This document shows, in pieces, positions 29,732 through 41,012 of a DNA stretch of 64,000 bases. The notes below the pieces were generated by a model, which saw only the letters and a list, made by a program, of their open reading frames with translations, was not told the origin of the DNA and ran no database searches. Every line of letters begins with the position of its first letter. Position 1 is the stretch's first letter. The position numbers and the translations under genes are program-made. Origin of the DNA: Spiroplasma ixodetis (GTDB lineage: Bacteria; Bacillota_I; Bacilli_A; Mycoplasmatales; VBWQ01). The stretch is taken from contig NZ_AP026933.1 of NCBI RefSeq assembly GCF_027923845.1, forward strand, positions 1,674,001 through 1,738,000, in the 5' to 3' direction.

Positions 29732-30670
29732 GGCTTTTCTCCCTTTATGTACTATTTTAATTTTATCACATAAATGCTGAGAAAAGCCTATCTACGGACT
29801 TCTCCCCACATTTTTAAATCAAACATAGAATTACAGTTTCAAAACTAGGTATCTTGTTGAATTTATATGCAGCTTCTTTAGCATATAAATGAACATGATG
29901 TTTTGCAACTTTGATATGTGTTTTAAATGTTCTTCTTATATGTTTTCAAACTGATTCAATTTGGTTGGTATTTACACCAATTTTTGAAACATAGCCATCT
30001 TGATGGTTAACTGTTTCATGCTTAGTGAAAACTGATTTAAAATCACAATATCCTTTTCAAGAATCAGTATATACAAGACATTTTGAAGAAATGTGGTTTT
30101 TTGCAAACTGCAAAAGATTTTTACTCTTTGCGTTTTTCAATACTTTCACAATTAAATTATTGGTTGTTTTTTGATAAATGCCAACAATCAAGGTTTTATT
30201 CACCAAGGATCTTCCTTGTTTTTTAAAACCCATATGTGAAAGATACATTTCATCAATTTGCACTGTACCTTCAACAATAAATTGAGGTTTTTGTTTTGCA
30301 ATACGTGTTCTGATTTTATGAGTCATTCTTCAAGCAGTTTTCAAAGTCACTCCCAATTCTTTTGCAATATCTGTTGATGGAATTCCATGTTTGGTGTTTA
30401 TTCATCTAAAGATAAGATAAAACCAAGATGTTAAAGATGTTTGTGACCTTGAAAATATGGTGCCTGTGAGAATGCTAAATGTTTGATTACATTTTAAACA
30501 TCTCATTCTTTTTAAATCAGAAGTATTCAAATTAAAATTAAAACACCTAATACATTTGTTTTCTTTCAAATTTGCTATATATGCAAGACATTGCTGTTCA
30601 GTTTGAAAAGCATTGTTGAATTCATTCAGTTTCATTATTCCCTCCACAAGTACATGTGGGGAGAAGTCCG
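29732..30670 (-). mobile_element. IS1595-family element, copy 5 (subfamily B)
   Basis: 939 bp, duplication TTTATTAG at 29724-29731 and 30671-30678. Splits the portal-like gene near its 5' end in the same direction. Confidence 0.92.
29814..30635 (-). CDS. IS1595-family transposase, copy 5
   Basis: 273 aa, intact with UGA as Trp. Subfamily B (CIRCFNFNLN variant, as in copies 3, 6 and 9). Confidence 0.9.
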
Positions 30671-30769
30671 TTTATTAGTTAAAAATTTTACTTTTTCATT
30701 TTGATTATCACTAATATTACTTTTTTCTTTTCTTTTAAATAGGCTTAACATAATATTCACCACCTTTTT

Positions 30770-30892
30770 TTAAAATATTTGATTAATTTTTAATACAATT
30801 TTTACAATAATAAATATTATTAAGCCAGCAACAGCTGAAGATAATAAAACTCCAATTAAACCTAAAATAATTTTTATAATTTTAAAAAACAT
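30770..30892 (-). CDS. 40-aa single-span membrane protein (viral copy 2)
   Basis: Same sequence as the gene at 47-169, between fibre and portal genes. One hydrophobic helix with basic ends. Intact. Confidence 0.6.
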   Translation of the reverse strand: MFFKIIKIILGLIGVLLSSAVAGLIIFIIVKIVLKINQIF

Positions 30893-32465
30893 AATCTTAT
30901 TCCTGTAATTCTTCTAATTTTCATGTATTTCCTTTATCATTACCTTTTAAAGAATAAATAGTAATAAATTTTGCATGATTAACTGATAAAACTAATACAT
31001 TACTATTATTGTTAAAGACTTCTATTTCTACACCTGCTATTTTATTATCAGTTATAATAAATTCTTGAATTGCAAAAACTGGATTATATATATTTCAAGA
31101 ATAATAAACTCTGTATCGTTTATTAACTATAAAATTATAAGTAATTTGTCAATTATCTCATTGATTTTTTTCTCTTGTTCCTACTTCTTTTCAATTTGAA
31201 CCACTTGGACTTGGTGTTGGAGGAATATCTTTTAATTCAATATCTCAAATATTTTCTTCAATTTCATTAGTTTCTAAACTTCTTGAATTAATTTTTAATT
31301 TTGGTGTAATATCTATTTTAATAGTATCTTGTAATTCTTCTAATGAAAATATATTTCCATATTGTTTATTTCCTCCAATAATAATTAATTGACTTTTTCT
31401 ATTAACAGTTCCTAATTTAATAATTAATGAAGCATCTTCATTATCAATTTTAGCTTTAACAAGTATATAATCTTCACCTATATGAGTAGAACTAGATTTA
31501 AATTCTATTTTTAGTTTTACACTTGTTTGATTAAAAGGTGGTTTATCTCATTTTATAAATACTCTATAATATTTATTAAAACTAAGAGCAAAATCTTCTC
31601 ATGTACGATTATCAAAACTTTTACCTATTATTTTTCATACTTCTTTATCTTGTTTTTTATCAATATTTGATTTATTTTCATTAATAGCACCAGCAACTGT
31701 TTTATTAGTAGTTTCTAAATTAGGAATTTCTTGGCCAACAGCATTTAATTAAAATGTAATAGGAAACTGTGACTTTACATCTTCTAATTTTTTATCTACT
31801 TCTGGTTTTGTATAATAATTATTTGAATCAACTCCGCCACCAGTAGCACTAATAACATTATCTTTAATAGTAATATTATCACCAGCAGTTAATTTATCTT
31901 GTTTTTTATCTAATAATTGATTAGTTTCTATTTTTGTATAATAATCACGATCAGCATTTTCTTCTGCTATAAATTCAGTTGGTTTCCCTTTTCCTTGGTA
32001 TTCATAAACATGTTCAATATTACAGTTAAAATAATCCGTTTTACCATCAATATCAACGACAAATTGATTTTCATTAGTAAGAAAACTTAACATTATAGAA
32101 ACTGAATTATTGATATCTCTTAAAAAATATATAGTTTCAAGTGGTATCATTAATTGTCCAATACTATCTTTAATATATATTTTTGTATTTTTTTGTGAAT
32201 AAAATTTTTCTGGCAAATTTATATACGGACTTCTCCCCACATGTACTTGTGGAGGGAATAATGAAACTGAATGAATTCAACAATGCTTTTCAAACTGAAC
32301 AGCAATGTCTTGCATATATAGCAAATTTGAAAGAAAACAAATGTATTAGGTGTTTTAATTTTAATTTGAATACTTCTGATTTAAAAAGAATGAGATGTTT
32401 AAAATGTAATCAAACATTTAGCATTCTCACAGGCACCATATTTTCAAGGTCACAAACATCTTTAA

Positions 32466-33328
32466 GAACCTGTTTAGAATCTTTTAGAAAATAAGGTAAA
32501 ATTACTATATATTTTAAAATAAGAGGTATATATGCATAAAAATTATCCAAGTCATGTTACTAAAGAACAATTTGAGAACATAAAATCAACTTTAGAAAAC
32601 AGCAAAAAGAAAACAAAACCAAGAAATTTAGATTTATATGAAGTGTTTTGTGCAGTTTTATATGTATTAAAAAGTGGTTGTCAATGAAGAATGTTACCAA
32701 AAAATTTTCCAAAATGACAAACTGTATATTATTATTTCCAAATTTGAAGTAAAAACAATGATAAAGAACCTAGTGTATTGCAATTAATTTTAAAAAAATT
32801 AGTTAAAAAGATTCGTATTAAGAATCATCGAAAAGAAAAAACTAGTTTTTGTATAATTGATTCGCAAAGTGTTAAAAATACAGATACTACTGAAAATAAA
32901 GGTTATGATGCTGGTAAAAAGATTTCAGGAATAAAACGTCATATTGCAGTTGATACGCAAGGTTTACCACATGCAATTTACATAACTACAGCAGAAAAAA
33001 CAGATCGTAATAGTGCTATCATAATGATTAAAAGTGAAAAAGAAAATCTTTCTACAGTTCAAAAAATAATAGTAGATGCTGGCTATACTGGTGAAAAATT
33101 TGCTTCTGCAATCAAAACAATCATAAATGCAAATGTTGAAGTTGTAAAACGTAATGAATTACATTCTTTTGTAGTACTACCAAAAAGATGAGTTGTAGAA
33201 CGAAGCTTTGCATGATTAGAAAAATGCAGAAGATTATGAAAAAATTGTGAAAGAAAACTAAATACTAGTTTACAAATGGTTGTTCTGTCCTTTATTTCAA
33301 TTTTATTAAAAAGATTCTAAACAGGTTC
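32466..33328 (+). mobile_element. IS5-family element, copy 1, intact
   Basis: 863 bp with near-perfect ends GAACCTGTTTAGAATCTTTT on both sides and a 3-bp TAA duplication within the IS1595 transposase gene, as usual for IS5-type elements. Confidence 0.9.
32532..33320 (+). CDS. IS5-family transposase
   Basis: 262 aa in one frame. Starts MHKNYPSHVTKEQFENIKST; CQWRMLPKNFPKWQTVYYYF in the N-terminal part; DDE core with FCIIDSQSVKNTDTTENKGY, KISGIKRHIAVDTQGLPHAI, VDAGYTGEKFASAIK and the Y/R-E-type end WVVERSFAWLEKCRRLWKNC. Intact, likely functional. Confidence 0.9.
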
Positions 33329-35889
33329 TAACATCTTGGTTTTATCTTATCTTTAGATGAATAAACACCAAACATGGAATTCCATCAACAGATATTGCAA
33401 AAGAATTGGGAGTGACTTTGAAAACTGCTTGAAGAATGACTCATAAAATCAGAACACGTATTGCAAAACAAAAACCTCAATTTATTGTTGAAGGTACAGT
33501 GCAAATTGATGAAATGTATCTTTCACATATGGGTTTTAAAAAACAAGGAAGATCCTTGGTGAATAAAACCTTGATTGTTGGCATTTATCAAAAAACAACC
33601 AATAATTTAATTGTGAAAGTATTGAAAAACGCAAAGAGTAAAAATCTTTTGCAGTTTGCAAAAAACCACATTTCTTCAAAATGTCTTGTATATACTGATT
33701 CTTGAAAAGGATATTGTGATTTTAAATCAGTTTTCACTAAGCATGAAACAGTTAACCATCAAGATGGCTATGTTTCAAAAATTGGTGTAAATACCAACCA
33801 AATTGAATCAGTTTGAAAACATATAAGAAGAACATTTAAAACACATATCAAAGTTGCAAAACATCATGTTCATTTATATGCTAAAGAAGTTGCATATAAA
33901 TTCAACAAGATACCTAGTTTTGAAACTGTAATTCTATGTTTGATTTAAAAATGTGGGGAGAAGTCCGTAGATAGGCTTTTCTCAGCATTTATGTGATAAA
34001 ATTAAAATAGTACATAAAGGGAGAAAAGCCTTTATATAATTAATACTTCATATAACTATGTATCATTTTTCTAAATTTAAATTTATATTTTCAACTTTTT
34101 TTCATAAAGGACTAGTTTCAATATTAAATCAATTATTTTTAATATCTTGAACTTGATTATTTATTAAATTAATACTATTTTCATTAGTAGTAATTCGTTT
34201 TTGTTGTTTAGCAGAAAAATCACACGTTGCAGCATGTGTATAGTCACCAATTTGTGGATTATTTTGTAATGCTTCGGGTGGTAATGTACCAATTTCATCA
34301 GGTCAATCTAAAATCATTGTTTCAGTTTTTGGATCATATTCAGTTGCTACATAACCTTTATTTATAAAGTTTGTAACACGACCCCTATATACTCATTTTC
34401 ATTATCATCAATTAAATCATCATATAATTTCATTTGTTTTGATAATGTAAATTCTTTTTGTTCTTTAATTAATTCATCAACTTGATTTCTAGTATAAAAT
34501 GCTTGTAAGTCAATTTTTTCAATATCTATTTCATCTTGATTATAACTTAAAAATACTTGTTTTAATTCTGTCAATCTTGCTCATATTTTCATTCTACTAG
34601 GTGCTAAATCTCAAACATTAATCGTAGGAATACTACTTGCACTAAATTGACTACCATTATTAAATTGAATAGTAGCATCAACATTAAATTCAATTGGTGT
34701 ACGATTAAATACTCAATGTTCAACCATAACATAAACCATATCTCTTAATGTTTCTTTAATTAATTCATCTTTAAAACTATCAAAAGGAAATTTAGATAAA
34801 ATAAAATCAAGATAAGCATTAATATCATTTTGAGCACGAATAGCAAAAGTTTTAAATCAATCATTAACATTAGGTCATGTTTGTATATATTGCTGTGGTG
34901 TTTTTGTAATTTTTCCAGTTAATGGATATCAGTTATTATAATTTTCAAGACTGACATCAGTTCAAAGTTTATTAATCATAATTTATCATTCCTTAAAAAA
35001 TGCTTGTTTATAATGATGAGTATGTTTTTTTGTTTTTTTATGTGTTATATGTTCAATTTCTTTTTGTATTTTATTTTTGCCTTTTTTTAATTTTTTCTTA
35101 CTTTTTGCTACAACTTGACTATATGCAAACTTTTCTAAATGATGTAATAATCCACTACCAAATAAAGTATTTACTGAAAATTTTAAACCAACATTTTTAA
35201 ATGATTTGTTAATATTTTCAATAGGATTATTAATAACATTTACTACTTTATGATAAGTTCTTATTATTCTAAATATTTCTCTATATACTTTAAAACTATC
35301 TCTAATTATTTGTTGCACCACTGGTGGAACAAATGCTATTGCTTTTAATCATTTATTACGATTAATACCATAACCCATGTATCAACCACTATATCAACGA
35401 TATCAATGAAATGGATGTATTTGAGTAACAAAAGTTTTTGCTTTAAGAATACTATCAACAACTGTAATTGGTTTATATTTAGGATTGCGATGATAAATAG
35501 TAATTGCACATTTATCTAATGATAAAGATTGAATTTTACAACCCATAAATACTGGGGAATTTAATGGAATTAATTGTGCATGTTTAATTGCTCTTTTTTC
35601 TGCACTAGTAAATAAATCAGTTGCTTTTTGTTTTAATTTATTAATTTTTTCAAATGCTTGTTTTTCTAACTTTTCAAATTTTTCTTGTAATTTATATATA
35701 CTTTCTCTTATTTTTTCAAAATATGGTGTATCTTTTCAAAATTTATTTAAACCTTTTTTTAAATAAAATCTAATATCAAAATATTTAAAACTTTGATTTG
35801 CTTTTAAAACAAGTTGATGAATAACATTATTTTTAAAATCAAATTTAATAACATTAGCACGAATTTTTTGTAAATCCAAAATTAAAGTT

Positions 35890-36828
35890 CGGACTTCTCC
35901 CCACATGTACTTGTGGAGGGAATAATGAAACTGAATGAATTCAACAATGCTTTTCAAACTGAACAGCAATGTCTTGCATATATAGCAAATTTGAAAGAAA
36001 ACAAATGTATTAGGTGTTTTAGTTTTAATTTGAATACTTCTGATTTAAAAAGAATGAGATGTTTAAAATGTAATCAAACATTTAGCATTCTCACAGGCAC
36101 CATATTTTCAAGGTCACAAACATCTTTAACATCTTGGTTTTATCTTATCTTTAGATGAATAAACACCAAACATGGAATTCCATCAACAGATATTGCAAAA
36201 GAATTGGGAGTGACTTTGAAAACTGCTTGAAGAATGACTCATAAAATCAGAACACTTATTGCAAAACAAAAACCTCAATTTATTGTTGAAGGTACAGTGC
36301 AAATTGATGAAATGTATCTTTCACATATGGGTTTTAAAAAACAAGGAAGATCCTTGGTGAATAAAACCTTGATTGTTGGCATTTATCAAAAAACAACCAA
36401 TAATTTAATTGTGAAAGTATTGAAAAACGCAAAGAGTAAAAATCTTTTGCAGTTTGCAAAAAACCACATTTCTTCAAAATGTCTTGTATATACTGATTCT
36501 TGAAAAGGATATTGCGATTTTAAATCAGTTTTCACTAAGCATGAAACAGTTAACCATCAAGATGGCTATGTTTCAAAAATTGGTGTAAATACCAACCAAA
36601 TTGAATCAGTTTGAAAACATATAAGAAGAACATTTAAAACACATATCAAAGTTGCAAAACATCATGTTCATTTATATGCTAAAGAAGCTGCATATAAATT
36701 CAACAAGATACCTAGTTTTGAAACTGTAATTCTATGTTTGATTTAAAAATATGGGGAGAAGTCCGTAGATAGGCTTTTCTCAGCATTTATGTGATAAAAT
36801 TAAAATAGTACATAAAGGGAGAAAAGCC
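35890..36828 (+). mobile_element. IS1595-family element, copy 7 (B), with target deletion
   Basis: 939 bp. Unlike most copies there is no duplication: left flank ATTAAAGTT, right flank TCTATTTTCT. The undisrupted homologue at 3391-3433 has exactly eight bases (TTTCCATA) between these. Inner right repeat mutated (AATATGGGGAGAAG). Confidence 0.9.
35925..36746 (+). CDS. IS1595-family transposase, copy 7
   Basis: 273 aa, intact with UGA as Trp. One substitution against the B consensus: IRTLIAKQ instead of IRTRIAKQ, just before the DDE domain. Confidence 0.88.
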
Positions 36829-37506
36829 TCTATTTTCTGTGTGTATTGTATGAACTAAATTTAATCAATCATGTTGGTTCATAGATAGTACTTTTTTTAA
36901 ATCAGTATTAAATTTTAAAAAGTTATTTGCTTTTTCGATATCTTTAATTTTAAATTTAGGAGTTAATTGTGGACTTAGTTTTATTAATGTATTTTGTAAT
37001 AATAAGTAATCTTTTAATTCTTGTGCTTCTAATTTTTGAAAATTATTTTTATATTGTCTTTCAGCAACATAACCTAAATCTCGTAATACTGTTTCACGAT
37101 TAGGAGTAAAACTATAATTCATTAAATAACGTTTATTACCAATAATTTTATTTGCAAAATTGTAAAGGTAAGTACAACTAAATTATTTTTCTATTCAAAT
37201 ATTCGATTGGTGAAAGATAATTTAGTATTTTTCTGGGTCTTTGGTTTAAAGACAATATAAATTTATGAACTTCATTTTTATTAGTTTTTGAAAAAATAAA
37301 TTTTTTAGGAAATTTTTCTCTAATTAAACCATTAGTATTTTCATTAGTACCTCTTTGTCAAGGTGAATATGGATTTGCAAAATAAATTTTCACATCTAAC
37401 TTTTTTTCAAGTTGTTGTCAATTTGCAAATTCTTTACCACGATCAAAAGTAATAGTTTTAACAATATTTTTAGGAAGAATTGATAAATAATGAATGATAT
37501 TTTTAT

Positions 37507-38447
37507 GGCTTTTCTCCCTTTATGTACTATTTTTAAATTTTATCACATAAATGCTGAGAAAAGCCTATCTACGAACTTCTCCCCACATTTTTAAATCAAA
37601 CATAGCATTACAGTTTCAAAACTAGGTATCTTGTTGAATTTATATGCAGCTTCTTTAGCATATAAATGAACATGATGTTTTGCAACTTTGATATGTGTTT
37701 TAAATGTTCTTCTTATATGTTTTCAAACTGATTCAATTTGGTTGGTATTTACACCAATTTTTGAAACATAGCCATCTTGATGGTTAACTGTTTCATGCTT
37801 AGTGAAAACTGATTTAAAATCGCAATATCCTTTTCAAGAATCAGTATATACAAGACATTTTGAAGAAATGTGGTTTTTTGCAAACTGCAAAAGATTTTTA
37901 CTCTTTGCGTTTTTCAATACTTTCACAATTAAATTATTGGTTGTTTTTTGATAAATGCCAACAATCAAGGTTTTATTCACCAAGGATCTTCCTTGTTTTT
38001 TAAAACCCATATGTGAAAGATACATTTCATCAATTTGCACTGTACCTTCAACAATAAATTGAGGTTTTTGTTTTGCAATACGTGTTCTGATTTTATGAGT
38101 CATTCTTCAAGCAGTTTTCAAAGTCACTCCCAATTCTTTTGCAATATCTGTTGATGGAATTCCATGTTTGGTGTTTATTCATCTAAAGATAAGATAAAAT
38201 CAAGATGTTAAAGATGTTTGTGACCTTGAAAATATGGTGCCTGTGAGAATGCTAAATGTTTGATTACATTTTAAACATCTCATTCTTTTTAAATCAGAAG
38301 TATTCAAATTAAAACTAAAACACCTAATACATTTGTTTTCTTTTAAATTTGCTATATATGCAAGACATTGCTGTTCAGTTTGAAAAGCATTGTTGAATTC
38401 ATTCAGTTTCATTATTCCCTCCACAAGTACATGTGGGGAGAAGTCCG
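37507..38447 (-). mobile_element. IS1595-family element, copy 8 (subfamily B)
   Basis: 941 bp, duplication ATTTTTAT at 37499-37506 and 38448-38455. Its inner right repeat has the subfamily A base (GAAGTTCG). Confidence 0.92.
37591..38412 (-). CDS. IS1595-family transposase, copy 8
   Basis: 273 aa, intact. The Trp codon in SLTSWFYL is UGA here and UGG in the other copies, a silent change only under genetic code 4. Confidence 0.9.
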
Positions 38448-39188
38448 ATTTTTATTAATAACTTTAGTAGTTTTGTTTTTAACTAACATTGCTAAAGTAA
38501 ATCGTGATACTCTTTCAACTAAAGTTATTAAACATGATTTACTTTTACCTCTTGATGATACTATAGTATCTCCTTCTCAATGACCAAGAGTTATGCGATC
38601 ATTAACATTATTATCTCGTTCTTTAATTGATTTACCATTAAATTTACCACGATTTTCTTGAGATCTTCGTTTTTTACCTTTTCTTCTTAAATTTTTACTA
38701 GTAACTTTATCAAATAATCCAGAATAAATTCAATTGTAAATTGTTTTAAAGCTGATAGCTCATTGTTTATGAAAATTTTTAATTCTGCCATAAATTTGTT
38801 CAGGTGATCAGCCCAATAATAGTTTTTGTTGTATATATTTGACTAAATCTTTATATTTAAACTTATGAAAAATAATATGTGATTTTTTTCTATTTACAGC
38901 TTTATTTTGTGCAATTAATGAAAAATAATGATCATTATCTTTATTTCTATTAACTTCTCGAATAATAGTACTAATACTTCGATTAAGATTTTTAGCTATT
39001 TCACTAATTTTAACTTTAAATTTCAATTGATTCTCAATATAAATTCTTTCATCTATCCCAATATGTTTATAACTCATATAAAAACTCCTTACTTTTTCTA
39101 AACTAAATTTAGCATTATGAAATTTTTATATGAGAATTTTTTGCAATTTTATTTACTTGCACTTACAAGTATAATTCAGCAAATAAAA

Positions 39189-39218
39189 AAATTAGCACCC
39201 TTATTATGGTGCTAATTT
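39189..39218 (-). terminator. Terminator of the organophosphate antiporter gene
   Basis: AAATTAGCACC pairs with GGTGCTAATTT and on the minus strand is followed by TTTTTATTTG. It starts 10 bases beyond the stop codon, right beside the IS30 end. Confidence 0.8.
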
Positions 39219-39228
39219 AATAATATTT

Positions 39229-40611
39229 TTATAATATTTTATTATCTTGATTTTTTGTTCATAGTAAAGCTAATGAAATAATAGCAGCAGCAATACAACC
39301 ATAAAAGTAATAAAATACATAATCTCAGTTTTCATTACCAATACCAGCAATTACTATTTTTGAAAAAAGAGCATCACCAAGAAAATAACCAGATAATCCT
39401 GTAAATCCTGAAGCAGTAGCAGCTGCTTTCTTATTTGTTAGTTCAATAGCAGTAGCACCAATCATTGCTTGTGGCATATAAACACCAAAACCAGCAATCA
39501 TTAAAGCAGTAATAAGCATAGGCATATTACCACGAGCAGCAACTTGCAATAAAACCAGTCCACAAAGTGCAATTAATAATCCAAATATCATTAATGGTGC
39601 TTTACGATTATTAAAAAATCACTTAGCAAAATATGCTGCAGAAATACCACCAAATAAACCAGATAATTCAAAACAGGCAGCAAATCATTTACTATGTTTT
39701 AAATCTAAACCATGAACATCTTTCATTAAAATTAATGTTCATCCTGCCAGTCCTTGTCGTACAACATATACTCAAATATTAGCAAATGCTAATATTCATA
39801 AAAATTTATTTTTTAAAATATACTTTACAAAAATTTCTTTTCAATTAAGTTCTGCTTTTTCTTCTTTATGTTCTAGAACACCTTTTCATTTTTCAACAGT
39901 AGGTAACCCTTCTGCTTCGGGGCGATCACGTAATCCTCATAAACATAATGGAATCATACCTAAAGCAAAAATACTAGGAATTCAAAAATATAAACCATAA
40001 ATTGTTCCACCCGGATCAAGTACTGTTACTAAAGAAATAACAACAACTGGTAATAAAGCAGCACCAATATTTTGTCCTGAGTTTCAAATTCCAATACGTC
40101 CTGAACGTTCTTTATCAGTAAATCAATGAGAAAATAGTCTAGCTGTAGCTGGTCAACCCATACCTTGGAAAACAGCCAACATCGCAATCAAACTCAACAT
40201 CATTACAAATGGGCCAACACTAATTTTAGTTCCAGCAAAAGCAACTACACCACCCATAATAATATTTAAAATAGAAGAAACAAATAATCCAACAATCATG
40301 ATTACTCTTCCTGAACTACGGTCAGCGACATTTCCAACAATAAATTTAGCACCACCATAAACAACCGCAAAAATTGTTCCCATTAAAGCATACTCCATTT
40401 TAGTTATGCTACCATTGCTTTCTAAAGCAGAACCCGCTACTGTATACGCTTGACGAGTAAAGTAGTAAAGAATATATGATAAAATGCTAAAACCAAAAAC
40501 TTGATTACGTAAAATAATAAATTTTTTATTAACTTGCTTTAAGTCTTCACTAAAAATTTCTTTTTTTGCAGGTGGCTTAAAAACACATGCAAGTCTATTA
40601 AAAACAGACAT
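39229..40611 (-). CDS. Organophosphate:phosphate antiporter (GlpT/UhpT-type, MFS)
   Basis: 460 aa, about 12 membrane helices. OPA-family features: YILYYFTRQAYTVAGSAL in helix 1, the loop 2-3 motif VGNVADRSSGRVIM, and a long central cytoplasmic loop (RDRPEAEGLPTVEKWKGVLE). It would import glycerol-3-phosphate or a sugar phosphate in exchange for phosphate; which one cannot be told from sequence alone. Good AGAAGGAGAG site; stand-alone gene with its own terminator. Intact, eight UGA Trp codons or more. Confidence 0.82.
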
Positions 40612-41012
40612 TTTTTACTCTCCTTCTAAAAGAATGCATAAATTATAGTAACCCAAATAACCTGCTCTTAAAAACTTAATATAAACATACTTTAACACAT
40701 AGGTTTTTACAATTTTTGTTTTTGTGGAAAAATAAATAATATTAAAAATTAAAAAATAACTCTCTACCAAACTATTTTTTTGAAATACCATAAATAAATA
40801 TTAACTCTACACCTTTTAAAATTCATTTACATCTATTTATTAAACAGTTTTATAAAATATACTAATAATTTATTTATCCCCTTCTCAAATTGTTTAGTCC
40901 TAACCTATAAATTGTTTATTCCTAACCTATATATTTCAGATTATAACAGATATATTCTAAAATTGAAAAGATATTTCTTTAATTTTAAACAAAATAATTT
41001 ACAATTTTCTTA
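40612..41012. other. Upstream region of the antiporter gene
   Basis: 400 bases without a gene. Holds the antiporter ribosome-binding site and a 22-bp tandem repeat at 40887-40930; the rest is plain AT-rich sequence up to the IS5 end. Confidence 0.6.
40887..40930. repeat. 22-bp direct tandem repeat
   Basis: AAATTGTTTA-G/T-TCCTAACCTAT occurs twice head to tail with one difference, about 280 bases upstream of the antiporter start. Could be a pair of regulator sites; nothing else supports that. Confidence 0.7.

Larger units (their letters stand above)
28563..30751 (-). pseudogene. Phage portal-like protein (copy 2), interrupted by IS1595
   Basis: Without the insert (939 bp plus 8) the frame is 413 aa and clean: MLSLFKRKEKSNISDNQNEK, KLSKLGISGYLIYIANDDLY, 'FKEYINNPNLEQEQ', INYIPIAIMRNKANELADCN, then a long helix and a Gln/Asn tail. 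The 'PIAIMRNK' turn before a long helix that recounts domains ('VMDKIKALDVIYEQIV') is what portal proteins of tailed phages show. The portal forms the ring through which DNA enters the capsid. IS1595 copy 5 sits at codon ~27, so this copy is dead. Confidence 0.65.
32261..33948 (+). pseudogene. IS1595-family transposase, copy 6, split by IS5
   Basis: Frame is intact on both sides of the IS5, which sits after codon ~68 (SRSQTSL), between the zinc ribbon and the DDE domain, so no functional transposase can be made. Confidence 0.9.
32226..34030 (+). mobile_element. IS1595-family element, copy 6 (B), carrying an IS5
   Basis: Duplication TTTATATA at 32218-32225 and 34031-34038 still flanks the element. 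Net length 939 bp after removing the 863-bp IS5 and its 3-bp duplication, so it was complete when IS5 entered. Confidence 0.92.
30897..34979 (-). pseudogene. Tail-fibre protein (viral copy 2), disrupted
   Basis: Same start (MINKLWTDVS) and same last ~120 residues as the fibre at 174-2498. The middle differs: it has INLPEKFYSQKNTKIYIKDS, YYTKIETNQLLDKKQDKL and NYYTKPEVDKKLEDVK in place of the copy 1 stretch. Three lesions: a one-base loss near 34393 (NENEYIGVV stop), IS1595 copy 6 with an IS5 inside it (32226-34030), and a CAA-to-TAA stop near 31749. Confidence 0.75.
34983..37153 (-). pseudogene. Large structural protein of the portal-type virus (copy 2), truncated
   Basis: Homologue of 2502-4222. 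The reading frame is free of that copy's two frameshifts (NNFLKFNTDLKK... and ...KKLKKGKNKIQKEIEH), ending HHYKQAFFKEW. The N-terminal part is lost at 37153, where IS30 copy 2 begins, and IS1595 copy 7 interrupts it at 35890-36828 with loss of 8 target bases. Confidence 0.7.
37178..39077 (-). pseudogene. IS30-family transposase, split by IS1595 copy 8
   Basis: 316-aa frame once the 949 bp are removed; nearly identical to the copy at 11186-13085 (KYKDLVKY against KYKYLVKY). IS1595 here lies in the DDE domain, a different site from copy 1, so the two insertions were independent. Confidence 0.85.
37154..39180 (-). mobile_element. IS30-family element, copy 2, carrying a nested IS1595
   Basis: Same ends and net length (1078 bp) as copy 1. 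It joins a viral fragment on its left to the terminator of the organophosphate transporter on its right, with no visible duplication, so it probably marks a deletion or recombination junction. Confidence 0.82.

Noticed and set aside
33001-33191. IS5 transposase as a 137-aa stand-alone protein
   Set aside because: UGA codons on both sides are Trp; the real protein is 262 aa from 32532 to 33320.
35736-35969. Minus-strand frame starting in IS1595 and running into the viral gene
   Set aside because: A fusion of IS antisense sequence with the real viral frame; the N-terminal part (MLFSLKSIVEF...) recurs at every IS1595 left end.
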